Origin: Maylandia zebra
Lineage: Eukaryota > Chordata > Actinopteri > Cichliformes > Cichlidae
Reading direction: 5' to 3'
Assembly (NCBI RefSeq): GCF_041146795.1
Contig: NC_135187.1
Coordinates: 21,087,056-21,151,055, forward strand
DNA: 64,000 bases
This document shows positions 1 to 10,559 of the stretch, one piece after another (within the stretch, counting starts at the first letter, position 1; each line of letters begins with the position of its first letter). The translations under genes were made by a program, and so were the position numbers. Below the pieces are notes generated by a model, which worked only from the letters and a program-made list of their open reading frames with translations, searched no databases and was not told the DNA's origin.

Positions 1-194
1 AGTCACCACCATCACTAAACAATATATCAATAACATTTAATTTTTGCAAGTTAATTGCATGCTTTGTTTATGTATGTGTAGATTTCCCCTCTTTGTTGTA
101 ATCAGTGTTGGAGCCATTACTCAAAAAACTTAATGTATTACACATATTGTCAGCTTTAACATCTCTCTGGGTTCTTGCGTAGCTTAACATTAAA

Positions 195-400
195 ATGCTA
201 TCTGTGCAGGTGCTTACAAAGAGACGAAGTTGTGTTAGCAGCGTAATGTAGTTGTTTCTGGCCTGGATGTAGTTTCCACTACACAATAGTCCTCCTTTTG
301 TGCAATAAAAATAAAAGTAACGTCCATATCCACCGTGTAGACTGCGCCACCATTTTCCTCCTCCAGCACACAAACTAAAATCAGCAATTCTTGTTTTAAT
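195..400. repeat. Dispersed repeat, copy A (unknown family)
   Basis: This stretch aligns by eye, at roughly two thirds identity, with 13490-13655 in an intron of granulin gene 2. Shared blocks include a segment around gcaggtgctt, agttgtttct near the middle, and gcaataaaaat followed by a similar run. I do not recognise the family. An old non-coding transposon remnant is the simplest explanation, because neither copy keeps a clean reading frame. Confidence 0.5.
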
Positions 401-477
401 ACTGGAACATGCAAACATACATTGATATACAGAGTTTGAAAATCAATATGTGGTTTGTTCAACTTTATTCCTCAAGT

Positions 478-482
478 AATGC
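478..482. repeat. Target-site duplication (left), BEL element
   Basis: The five bases aatgc directly precede the TG of the 5' LTR. They recur at 7807-7811 directly after the CA of the 3' LTR. A 5-bp duplication is the usual size for LTR elements and fixes both ends of the insertion. Confidence 0.95.
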
Positions 483-1086
483 TGTTCTGTATCACTAATA
501 TATTATTCCCAGTACGTTGTTAGTTATGTGTTTTTAGCGCCCTCTGTGGTCGTTTCAAGTAATGCACCGTAGAAATAGTTTGTTTTGAAACAACTTTATT
601 GAACAGGAAGTCAGCTCAAGAAAAGGAAGCGAGCGAAAGAAAGAGAGACATATCGGCACACGGCTTATGGTGTCCTGTCGGAAAATTTACTCTCTACATC
701 TTTGGTTTACGGTTGTATCGCCGGTATGTACTTAAAGTTAAATTACAACTTGTTTTTGTACATTATGTTGCCGCTAGCGCAGTATTTGACCGTAAAGCTA
801 ATCTCGGTGCTAAGCTAGCTATCCGCGATGTCGGAGGTCGTCTGAGATGGCCTCAGTAGTTGTTTAAAAGTTTATATAATTAGACGTATGCTGTGTATTA
901 GTACTGCGGTGTATAAATGTATGTTATGCTACGCTTATGTATGTCTTGACTGTATTTTTTGTCTTGTTTTTAGTTTTACCCTTTTGAATGTCAGTAAACC
1001 TGTTGACAACGCCCATCGGTCTTCAGAGTGGTGATATGAGAAAGGTGTTCACGCCCTTGCATCAGACATGCACCCGTAACGGCACA
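483..1086 (+). repeat. 5' LTR of BEL element
   Basis: It begins tgttctgtat and ends ggcaca. It matches 7205-7806 with 7 substitutions and a 2-base difference (acttaaagtt here, acttagtt in the other copy). A TATA-like stretch lies near 862-880. The 86-codon open frame at 599-859 inside it has no recognisable product and is probably chance. Confidence 0.95.
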
Positions 1087-1216
1087 GTAAAACGGCGACA
1101 TCCGCACGAACAAAGATAACGCAGTCATCGCACACTAGAGTGAAGCTGACCACTACTACGCCTGGGAGCAACACGGCATACAGCAGTGAGCCAGCAGTCG
1201 TCTAATCAACTCCAAC

Positions 1217-3133
1217 ATGTCCAGCAAGGCGTCATCCCTCAAGACCCGGTCCGAAGCTTCGTGTGCCTCCTCTACAGGTTCTGCAGCAGCCAGAGCAAAA
1301 GCTGAGGCAGCCAAGGCACAGCTCAGCTTCGCAGCTAAAGAAATGGATTTGAAGGTAGAAAAAGCACAAATAGAAGTAGCAAAAGCTAAAGTCGAGGCAT
1401 CCATCGAATATTTACAGCATGAAAAAGATGTAGCTTCAGCCATTGCTGAAGCAGAGTCATTAGAAGCATCTGCTGCCACACAGACAGAAACGCGCAGCAA
1501 CATCTGTCCCTCAGTAACAGCAGAACGAACTAAACAGTATGTCATTGGCCAATCTACATTTGTGAGAAAAGAAAATGATGCTGCTCTTCAACAATCACAA
1601 AATGAAAATGTAACACAAAGTAAATCAGAGCTCACCTGTGATCAGCCACCAAGCCCTAAAAAGGAAAATGACCCACAAAAAATTCCAATTGGTCTAACAG
1701 ATGATCCTGACTGTTGCCAAAAAACTCCAGTCATTTCCCCTTCTCCCCATGCTAATAAAAATTACAGTACCAATTGGTCGAATCAGGTGTCAGCATCTAG
1801 CTTCCATGATGCTAGGCCTTTATACAAAGAGCCTAGAGAATCAAATGTGAGTGACTTCATCAGATACTTTGCTCGTCGTGAAATAGTGGCAACAGGGCTG
1901 CTCCAGTTTAATGACAAGCCCCAAAACTTCAGAGCTTGGAAACACTCATTTGAAAATGCTATAAGCGGGTTAGATCTAACGGCAAGTGAAGAAATGGACT
2001 TGATGTTAAAATGGCTTGGCAAGGAATCGGCTGAACATGCAGAACAACTCAGAGCCATACACATCAACAACCCAGTCAATGGCCTCAACATGATATGGGA
2101 CAGACTTGAACAATGTTATGGCTCAGCTGAAGTGATCGAGGATGCACTGTTTAAAAGAATTGATGCATTCCCAAAAATCTCATCCAAAGACTTTGCAAAA
2201 CTGAGAAAATTTAGTGACCTGCTCATGGAAGTGCAGTGCGCTAAAGCTGAAGGAGACCTCCCTGGTCTCGCGTTCCTAGATACAGCAAGAGGAGTAAATC
2301 CAATCATCCAAAAACTTCCCTTCTACCTGCAAGAAAGGTGGATTACGGTAGGAGCCAACTACAAATGCACAAAATGTGTCTCCTTCCCACCATTTAGTGT
2401 TCTAGTAGACTTTGTTGCACAAGAAGCTGATGCTAGAAACGACCCCAGCTTTAACCTCACACCATCACCTGATGCACCCAGACCAGACAAACTATCTTGG
2501 AGGGCAAACAGACAAAAAGAGATTTCTGTGCACAAAACTGATGTCATCTCTCGCACTAGTTCAGACACACAGAGGTTCCCAAACAAAACTGTACATGGTG
2601 AAAAGATTTGTCCAATTCACAAGAAAGCCCATTCTCTCGCAGTGTGCAGAGCATTTCGCATGAAAACACTGTTAGATAGGAAAACGTTCTTAAAAGAAAA
2701 TGACTTTTGCTTCAGGTGCTGTGCTTCATCTTCACACATAGCAAAGAACTGTAAAGCCAAGGTACAGTGTTCCGAGTGCAACGATGAGAAGCACTGCACG
2801 GCTCTCCACCCAGGACCAGCTCCCTGGCTAAAAGAAACCGAACCAGCAGCAGAGCATGGCGGGGAGCCTGACACCACTGAATCAGAGGAGATCACTTCTA
2901 AATGCACTCAGGTTTGTGGTGTGAATGAAGCAGGCACTTCATGTTCTAAAATCTGTCTCGTGAATGTCTACCCAGCAGGCCACCCACATCAAGCAGTAAG
3001 GCTTTATGCCATCCATGATGAACAAAGTAACAGATCACTAGTACGTCCGGAGTTCTTCGAGTTGTTTAATGACTGCGGCCCTAGTTCCCCTTACTCGCTT
3101 AAGACGTGCAGGTACCAAAGAGACAATGGGTAG
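1217..3133 (+). pseudogene. BEL gag plus start of aspartic protease (frameshifted)
   Basis: The ATG at 1217 is the first in the leader. Residues about 15-90 are an Ala/Glu/Lys-rich coiled coil, as is usual at the N terminus of BEL gag. The central part (about 215-400) fits the DUF1759 gag domain. A knuckle-like motif CFRCC...H...C lies near residue 495, with further Cys/His pairs behind it. The last 70 residues start the retropepsin domain and include the active-site-like HDEQSN. Near 3110 the frame leaves the protease and stops at 3133; homology resumes in another frame from about 3112. BEL elements usually encode one Gag-Pol polyprotein, so I read this as a single-base indel and not as programmed frameshifting. 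No slippery heptamer stands out. Confidence 0.85.
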
Positions 3134-5560
3134 AAGAGCTACAGGTTATGTAGTGGCAGCTTTAGATGGTTCAGTCCACATCTCACTGCCTAGCCTAATT
3201 GAGTGCAAAAATATCCCAAATGACAGAGACGAGATCCCCACACCCAGTGCAGCTAGACACCACAGCCATCTAAAGTCAGTGGCTCACCTCATTCCTGCCT
3301 TGGACTCTAACGCCCCCATACTAATGCTTCTTGGACGGGATGTCATTAGAGCTCACAAAGTCCGCAAACAGATAAGTGGCCCTAACAACGCACCCTATGC
3401 TCAAAAATTGGACCTAGGATGGGTCATAGTAGGAAACGTGTGTTTAGGTGACGTCCACAGAACTCCTGCAGTAAGGACTCTGTTCACAAATGCAACTGAA
3501 AGGGGACGTCCCACAGCATTCGAGCCATGTCCTAATGTTTTCAACATAAAAGAGAAACATTGTGGGATACAAGTTCCACTCAACTTCAGCTCCCAGCTGG
3601 CAGACAGTGCTTGTGAACCTGATCATTTAGGATGTAATGTGTTCAAACAAACCAGAAATGACAACTACATCTCACCTTCCATCCAGGACAATGCCTTCTT
3701 AAAAATAATGGAGGAAGGACTAACAAAAGACACAGATAACAGTTGGACAGCTCCTTTACCATTTAAAAATCCACGCCGAAAGCTCCCTAACAACAGACCA
3801 CAGGCCCTGAATCGCCTAATGTCTCTTCTTCGCACCTTTGAAAAGAAGAAAGAGATGAAGGAACATTTCATCACCTTCATGGACAAAATATTCCAAAACA
3901 AACATGCAGAGATCGCCCCTACACTAAAAGAGGATGAGGAATGTTGGTATCTGCCATTATTCGGTGTCTACCATCCCCGTAAACCCACGCAGATCAGGGT
4001 CGTCTTCGACAGCAGCGCCAAGTATGAAGGCTTATCCCTGAATGACGTTCTGTTAACAGGACCAGATTTTAATAACTCATTGCTTGGGGTCCTAATACGC
4101 TTCAGAAAAGAAGCCGTTGCCTTCACAGCAGACATCGAACAGATGTTTTACTGTTTCAACGTGCGAGAGCAAGACAGGAACTACTTACGCTTCTTGTGGT
4201 TCCGTGACAACGACATTTCCAAAGAAGTTGTGGAGTACAGAATGACGGTCCACGTCTTTGGGAACAGCCCATCGCCAGCAGTAGCCATATATGGCCTGCA
4301 CCAGTCTGTCCAACGCGTTGAACCGGACTGCGATGCAGATGTGAAGCAGTTTGTCATGCGTGACTTCTACGTTGATGACGGACTCAAATCTCTACCTACT
4401 GTTGAAAAAGCCATATCTCTACTCCAAAGAACCCGAGACGCACTTGCAAACTCAAACTTAAGACTGCATAAAATAGCAGCAAACAGGAAGGAAGTACTAG
4501 AGGCATTCCCGACTCAAGATTGGATTATTGTAACGGTCTTTTTACGTGTCTTAACAAATCAGCTCTGGATCGCCTTCAGTCTGTACAGAATGCAGCGGCA
4601 AGACTTTTAACTGGTACAAACAAGAGGTCACACATTACTCCAGTTCTGGCTTCTCTTCATTGGTTGCCTGTAAATTTTAGGGTTCATTTTAAAATTTTAG
4701 TTGTAACTTTTAGAGCTCTGCATGGTGAAGCTCCCCAGTATATCTCTGACCTGTTGAAACCTCATGCTTCATCCCGAGCACTTAGGTCTTCAGGTCAGAG
4801 GCTACTGGTGGTCCCACGTACTAGATTTAAAACACGTGGGGATCGAGCTTTTCAGGCACTGGCACCTAGGCTGTGGAACTCTCTGCCGTTGTCTTTACGC
4901 TGTCTAGACTCTACTGACTCCTTTAAAAAGCAGCTGAAGACATTTTTATACAAACGGGCTTTTAATTAATTTAATTTTTACTTGTATGTCTGATCTTACT
5001 GTAAAGCACTTTGTGATTTTTATCTGTGAAATGTGCTATATAAATAAATTTTACTTACTTACTTACTTACTTACTAAGATCATGCCAAAAATCTAAAAAA
5101 CCTGGACTTCGAAAGTGATTCGGTGCCCATGCAGCGTAGCCTAGGTCTCCTCTGGGACCTAAGTAAAGACCGCTTCACCTTTGAAGTATCTGATGAGTCA
5201 AAACCCTTTACCAGACGAGGTGTTCTATCAACAATAAACAGTCTCTATGATCCGCTGGGTTTTGTAGCACCAGTCACCATACAGGTGAAGTCGATTCTAC
5301 GCGAACTTACAGCTGAAAATGGGGACTGGGATGCTCCACTCCCTCCCGAAATGGAAGAGTCTTGGACACAGTGGAAAGACTCACTCAAAGACTTGCCTAA
5401 CATGACCATTCCCAGAGCATACACAGACATTTCCCCTTCAACAGCCGTGAAAAAAGAGTTGTGTGTTTTTTCAGACGCATCTACCAAAGCCATAGCTGCA
5501 GTGGCCTATTTAAAAGTGACAGATGCAGAAGGACACAGTCAATGGGTAAGGCTAAGCTAG
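3112..5560 (+). pseudogene. BEL pol: protease end, reverse transcriptase, RNase H start (interrupted)
   Basis: The frame resumes the protease domain at about 3112 and runs into the reverse transcriptase, with the catalytic-centre motif FYVDDG near 4365-4382. At 4520 an L2 LINE tail interrupts it, and the same reading frame continues at 5081 after the second aagat copy. The second part carries the RT connection region and the beginning of RNase H (SDAST near 5470). It reads out of frame at about 5545 and stops at 5558-5560. The RT is therefore disabled by the insertion and the downstream shift. I describe the pieces only and give no joined product. Confidence 0.85.
4521..5075 (+). mobile_element. 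5'-truncated L2-type (CR1 superfamily) LINE, nested in BEL pol
   Basis: The fragment encodes the C-terminal end of an L2/CR1-group reverse transcriptase: DYCNGL at the start, then LHWLPV, PRTR, and a LWNSLP motif, stopping at 4967-4969. A short 3'UTR contains the typical gtgctatataaataaa end and a (ttac)n tail at 5051-5075. It is flanked by a 5-bp duplication aagat (4516-4520 and 5076-5080). Severe 5' truncation and a tandem-repeat tail are usual for target-primed LINE insertions. It must be younger than the BEL sequence it sits in or inherited from a master copy. Confidence 0.9.
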
Positions 5561-6715
5561 CACCACGCCCAGATCAGACTATTCCAAGATTAGAGCTTAG
5601 TGCTGCCGTTTTAGCGGTTGAGCTCGCAGCTCTTATCTCAGATGAACTTGACTGTAAACTAGATCACACTACTTTCTACACAGACAGTAAAGTAGTCCTA
5701 GGTTACATCTACAACGAGTCTAGAAGATTTTATGTCTATGTCAGTAATCGTGTGACTAGAATCCGCAGATCTTCTCAGCCATGCCAGTGGCACTATGTAG
5801 CTAGCAGTCAGAACCCTGCAGATCACGCCACTCGTTCTGTTCCTGCATTCCAGCTGCCGCTTAGTAACTGGCTCACCGGCCCTGACCTTTTACATCAGAT
5901 TCAGAATTCTCCAAATGACTCCTATGACCTTGTAGAACCCAACATGGACGCAGATGTAAGACCTCAGGTAACCGCACTCAAAACAACAGCCTCAACTAAA
6001 GAACTGGGCTCAGACAGATTCACCAAGTTTTCTACCTGGAAATCCCTCACACGTGCTCTTTCTAGACTAATACATGTCATCCACAACTTCAAATCACCAC
6101 CAGGCAAAGCCAATCACTGTAATGGCTGGCATTACTGTGAAACGGGACTTACTGTGGATGAGTTAAAGCAAGCTCAGAACCTTGTCATTCGAGCAGTACA
6201 GCAGGACGTGTATGCTGAAGAAATCAAGTGTGTGCAAAAACATGGAAAACTACCCAAAACCAGTCATCTCAAAACCTTAGACCCCTATCTGGACAAAGAA
6301 GGACTCCTTAGAGTAGGTGGTCGCATCAGAGACTCAAACATTAGCCAAGGTGAGAAAAACCCTCTCATAGTTCCTGGCCACCACCATGTTGCAGCGCTTC
6401 TCATAAAGCACTACCACGAGCAGACCCAGCATCAAGGTCGCCTTTTCACAGAAGGAGCCGTTCGCTCCGCAGGATGGTGGATAGTGGGCGGTAAAAGAAA
6501 AGTGAGCACAATCATCTATCATTGTGTTACCTGCAAAAGACTTCGTGCTCCTTTGAGCACACAGAAAATGTCAAACCTCCCTCCAGACCGTCTCACAATG
6601 GATCCCCCGTTCACGAATGTGGGCTTAGATGTGTTTGGTCCGTGGTTTGTGTCTTCACGACGTACAAGAGGAAGCGTCAACCAGAATAAAAGAGGTGGCT
6701 GCTATCATAAACTGT
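5541..6715 (+). pseudogene. BEL pol: RNase H and integrase N-terminal part (truncated)
   Basis: After the frameshift near 5545 the product continues with MGKAKLAPRP, PRLEL, FYTDSK and NPADHATR, which supply the acidic residues of RNase H. An integrase zinc-binding region follows (HYHEQTQHQG, then HCVTCKRL), and then the start of the catalytic core at VGLDVFGPW near 6618-6645. The reading runs out at 6715 because the rest of the core is missing. Family members carry roughly 150-200 more residues here, so an estimated half kilobase has been deleted, including most of the D,D,E catalytic residues. Confidence 0.85.
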
Positions 6716-7150
6716 AGGCCCCTCGTCTCGGTTTCATCAGACCCAAGTGACCCCTTTATCTTGACTCCAGCTGTTCTCCTGACTCAAAAGGTAGCACCCC
6801 TTCAGGCTCCAGCTGAAAAATTCACAGCATCAGACCTCTACAAACATCAGTGGCGCCAGGTTTAGCACCTGTCGAACATCTTCTGGGACAAATGGAGGAA
6901 AGAGTTTCTCCCTACCCTACAGCCACGCCGCAAATGGCAGTCTAGCCAGCCTAATGTGAGCTTAGGAAATGTTGTGGTACTCAAAGACAGTCGAGTGCCA
7001 AGAAATGAGTGGCCTCTTGGTCTCATAACTAAGGTGTTCCCAAGTAAAGATGGTAAAATACGTACCGTGGAAATTAAGGTAGTTAAATCAGATGGTACAA
7101 AGGTGTTGACCAGACCTATCTCAGAGCTCGTACCCTTGGTGCCTTCTTAA
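6685..7150 (+). pseudogene. BEL pol: integrase end and C-terminal domain (in-frame stop)
   Basis: Homology resumes right after the deletion with EVAAIINCRPL and FILTPAVLL, the typical stretch just past the integrase core. A TAG at 6863-6865 interrupts the same frame, which then runs on to 7150 with FWDKWRKEFLP and ELVPLVPS, the DUF5641-type tail of BEL polyproteins. A single C-to-T change of a Gln codon would explain the stop. The deletion junction also changes the frame relative to the upstream part. Confidence 0.8.
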
Positions 7151-7204
7151 CGTGTTGTTTTCTTCAACGTTTAATCGTGGCGTTTATTCACGCCAGGCGG
7201 GGAG

Positions 7205-7806
7205 TGTTCTGTATCACTAAAATATTATTCCCAGTACGTTGTTAGTTATGTGTTTTTAGCGCCCTCTGTGGTCGTTTCAAGTAATGCACCGTAGAAATGG
7301 TTTGTTTTGAAACAACTTTATTGAACAGGAAGTCAGCTCAAGGAAAGGAAGCGAGCGAAAGAAAGAGAGACATATCGGCACACGGCTTATGGTGTCCTGT
7401 CGGAAAATTTACTGTCTACATCTTTGGTTTACGGTTGTATCGCCGGTATGTACTTAGTTAAATTACAACTTGTTTTTGTACATTATGTTGCCGCTAGCGC
7501 AGTATTTGACCGTAAAGCTAATCTCGGTGCTAAGCTAGCTATCCGCGATGTCGGAGGTCGTCTGAGATGGCCTCAGTAGTTGTATAAAAGTTTATATAAT
7601 TAGACGTATGCTGTGTATTAGTACTGCGGTGTATAAGTGTATGTTATGCTACGCTTATGTATGTCTTGACTGTATTTTTTGTCTTGTTTTTAGTTTTACC
7701 CTTTTGAATGTCAGTAAACCTGTTGACAACGCCCATCGGTCTTCAGAGTGGTGATATGAGAAAGGTGTTCACGCCCTTGCATCAGACATGTACCCGTAAC
7801 GGCACA
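7205..7806 (+). repeat. 3' LTR of BEL element
   Basis: Near-identical to 483-1086. It starts immediately after the purine-rich tract and ends in ggcaca before the aatgc duplication at 7807-7811. Confidence 0.95.
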
Positions 7807-7811
7807 AATGC

Positions 7812-9061
7812 ATTATGCTGGGCTGGTATTGGGCAGGCTGAGGTGTTCATGGGCACTCAAACTGTGACGTGAAAAGATGATAAATAAATGACTGCATGAC
7901 ACAGCTGGGAAGAAGACGCTATGATTTTTTTATTGGTGAAGCTGGACAAAAGTATACAAAGGAATGGGAAAAAATCATAAAACAAATCAAAACATTTTCA
8001 CCTCACCATCGTAACATCATACTGGTCTATATTCACTGACACTCAGTCACATAGGCAGTATAGGAGAATGGAATAGATGAAAAACACATTTTCATTATTT
8101 AAAAAACAATCGATAAGATGATTTGAGATTAGCTTGAAATCATTAATGATTTCCCTATTTCTACAATAGGGATTAGGCCTTTTCAACACATGATGACCTC
8201 AGTGAAAAGTTTGCTTAGCTGGTCTGTGGAGATGACTGGTGACTCTTTCTCCAGTGGGCCTGAAATTAGTGCAAGTCTTTGTGTTAGAACAACATATTAT
8301 AGTCATCTCACTAAGTTTCTCCCTAAGTCAGGGGTGTCGAACTCCAGGCCTCGAGGGCCGGTGTCCTGCAGGTTTTAGATCTCACCCTGGGTCAACACAC
8401 CTGAATCAAATGATTAGTTCATTACCAGGCATCTGGAGAACTTCGAGACATGTTGTGGAGGTAATTTAGCCATTTAAAACAGCTGTGTTGGATCAAGGAC
8501 ACATCTAAAACCTACAGGACTCTGGCCCTCAAGGCCAGGAGTTCGACACCTGTGCCCTAAGTTTTCTATTTGGCCACTAAGGGGCCACAGAAACAAGCTG
8601 TGATTTCTGGTCCTTGGGCTGCTACATGCTTCACTATGCTTGCAGGCTAGTAGCTGAATTAGCTTGTCTGCTGTGTGTTTTGGGAAGCCAGCATACTTTG
8701 GATTTATAGGAATCTTTCAAGGCTGCAAAACGATGCAGAAATACTACGCAGAGCTGAAAGATCCAAATTTGGTAATAATACTCTATGACCTCATCAGGAC
8801 AAGAAACAGCTGGTTAGAGCAGGTTCATCATGTCACAGTAGTCTGTCAACATAAATGATCAAACCCACAACTATCAGTATATTTAGCTGTTGTTCAATCC
8901 TGGTTGGTGATCAGATGTGCACGCCATCATTTGATATAACACCAGTAAACAAAGAAAGTCTAAAATGTAGCCTTGAAATTTGATCTGAACAGTGAGTGAA
9001 ATTATCCCAGGATGTTCTCCACATGTGAAGGTGGTTAGAGTGTGGCGTTTCCTACCTTCTT
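7812..9061. other. Intergenic between BEL element and granulin gene 1
   Basis: Apart from the hAT-type MITE at 8329-8554 there is no recognisable coding or RNA feature. It may include the granulin gene 1 3'UTR, but no AATAAA on the minus strand lies close to the stop; the nearest I see is at about 7928-7933. Confidence 0.4.
8329..8554. mobile_element. Non-autonomous hAT-type MITE
   Basis: A 226-bp element with long imperfect terminal inverted repeats. The left end starts caggggtgtcgaactcc and the right end is ggagttcgacacctgtg. It is flanked by a perfect 8-bp duplication ccctaagt (8321-8328 and 8555-8562). The CAGGGGTGT-type ends and 8-bp duplication are hallmarks of the hAT superfamily. It has no coding capacity. 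Confidence 0.9.
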
Positions 9062-9890
9062 CTAATTGTCGTCTTCCTCTGAAGATGGGATGAAGGACGC
9101 AGGTCCTGAAGGTAGTGCTGGCTTGCGGAGGAAAGGATATGTGAGTTTTTCCCTCACACAGTGCTGGTAGGTTCGGTCACAGTCAAATCCAATTGGACAG
9201 CAGTGGTAGCCATCCAGACAACATTTGCCCTGCAAGAAACACTTTTAGTCTCTCAAAAGAATAATTATTATAGCTGCAAACTTGTTTCATGGCAGTGGAA
9301 GCTAAAAGGAATTTTATTACAATCATGTGTCTTATTGCACAAGAATATTTAGGCTGACTCACAGGAGAGTAGGGACAACAGAACCAGCCTCCTTGTGGGT
9401 GTCTGCAGCAAGTAGTGCCATCAGGACAGTAGGTGTAACTGTCACAGTGGACCATTGATTTCTTTATTTGATCTGGGACGTGGCTCTCTTTAAGCTCCTG
9501 GAGTGGAGTTCCAGGCAGTTCAGGGGTGTTTGGTTTCTCCGCAGCCTCCTTCTTCACCATGGGTATGGTCAGCCACGGCTGGTCTAATTTCTCACAATTC
9601 ATGGTAACCAGGTTACAGCGATATCCTGACGGGCAGCAGTGGAGCAGGTCGGCGCAGCACATGGCCTGCAAAGTAAGACCAGCAGAACTTTTAACAACCA
9701 ACAATCAAGTTACTGCACTGGTGGAAAGTTTCTGACTTTTATGTGCATGAGGACAGCAGCCAAAGCTGATTTTAGCCTTGCAGCAGGTGGCATTGTTTGG
9801 GGAAGTACTCACATCAGGACATGCGATAGAGCATGAAGCAAATCCCCACAGAAACACACCGAATGACAAACACAGAGTGATCGTCAACAT
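9062..9890 (-). CDS. Short secreted granulin, gene 1 (left copy, possibly decaying)
   Basis: Coding exons are 9890-9741, 9665-9363 and 9229-9062, with the ATG right after an acceptor (ttccag) and a 5'UTR exon near 10075-10025. Residues 1-20 are a hydrophobic signal peptide (ending about FASC). Two Cys-rich granulin modules follow, with CCADLLHCC, CCPSGYRC and CCLDGYHCC pairs, and the tail carries KLTYPFLRKPALPS. Granulins are secreted growth and lysosomal factors; short two-module forms are known in fish. Three oddities stand out. At the end of the first exon, where gene 2 has gtaagt, this copy reads aaaagt, so the donor is lost, and the nearest GT would shift frame into an early stop. The second Cys of module 1 is replaced by Ser. 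The stop at 9062-9064 lies 6 bases before a preserved donor-like gtagga that matches the active donor of gene 2. It may be a young pseudogene; the other two junctions keep phase. Confidence 0.7.
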
Positions 9891-10100
9891 CTGGAAGACA
9901 GTAGCAAAATGACTGTAGATTTTGTCTCTTTGGAGTATCAAGGTCAGACTTTGTAACTTTAATGTAACACTAACACAAAAGCATAATTCACCGTAGAAGA
10001 AGTAAACTTTTTTGTAACCTTTACCTTTAGATAGTGAAGAAATTCAACAGCTTCCTGTGATGCCTTTTACTATTTCCCTTCTATGGTATCAAACACTGCT

Positions 10101-10107
10101 CTTTATA
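10101..10107 (-). promoter_or_regulatory. TATA box of granulin gene 1
   Basis: On the minus strand the sequence reads aatataaag. It lies about 75 bases upstream of the donor of a non-coding first exon (10025 to about 10075). That exon resembles the first exon of granulin gene 2, including aggaagctgttgaat and ctatctaaag before gtaa. Confidence 0.6.
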
Positions 10108-10494
10108 TTAGAGGTCAGACACTCCCACTGCACAAAAATGAAAGTTTCACTTCACGTGACACCCCTGTGTCCTGTGACTGAGACACTGAAGTACTTATTC
10201 AACTTATTTATGCAAGTAAAAGTGAAAAAGTATACACTTGTAAATGTACTTAAAGTATAAAAGTAAAAAATAAATAATAAGAAGAAGAGTTTATTTTTAG
10301 ACTTTCAAAACACTCAAAGACACCTCGCACTCAATTAAAATTGCTTGTAAAATAATAACAAAATAAAAGTAAGAAGTAGCCCTTCTGCAAGTTATCTTGT
10401 TCTAACTGCACTCTCACTTACAATATTAATTGTTTCACGTGTTAAAAAATGTGCCCATATTAGCAAAGTGTAAGATGTTTCTCATCCGCTCTCT

Positions 10495-10559
<65 letters not shown>

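Larger units (their letters stand above)
1..482. other. Left flank, no gene
   Basis: No host exon is recognisable. The only structure is a dispersed-repeat copy at about 195-400, listed separately. The last five bases are the target-site duplication of the BEL element that follows. Confidence 0.5.
483..7806 (+). mobile_element. BEL/Pao LTR retrotransposon, full length but defective
   Basis: The element has two nearly identical LTRs (604 and 602 bp, TG...CA), a 5-bp target duplication and a purine-rich tract (aggcggggag, 7195-7204) just before the 3' LTR. Internal order is gag with coiled coil and zinc knuckle, aspartic protease, reverse transcriptase, RNase H, integrase zinc finger, integrase remnant and C-terminal domain. 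This order and the protein motifs are typical of the BEL/Pao superfamily of fish and insects. The coding region is broken by two single-base frameshifts (near 3110 and 5545), an L2 insertion (4521-5075), an integrase-core deletion (near 6670-6690) and an in-frame stop (6863). The LTRs differ at 7 substitutions and one 2-base gap, so the insertion is fairly young. I could not assign the primer-binding site right after 1086. Confidence 0.95.

Noticed and set aside
599-859. Coding frame inside the LTR
   Set aside because: There is no recognisable product, and the partner LTR does not keep the frame because of the 2-base gap.
1156-1545. Open frame antisense to the BEL gag coiled coil
   Set aside because: It mirrors the Ala/Glu/Lys-rich codons of gag on the other strand and has no motif of its own.
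3069-3133. Programmed frameshift between gag and pol of the BEL element
   Set aside because: There is no slippery heptamer or evident structure, BEL elements usually use one frame, and other disabling changes are present.
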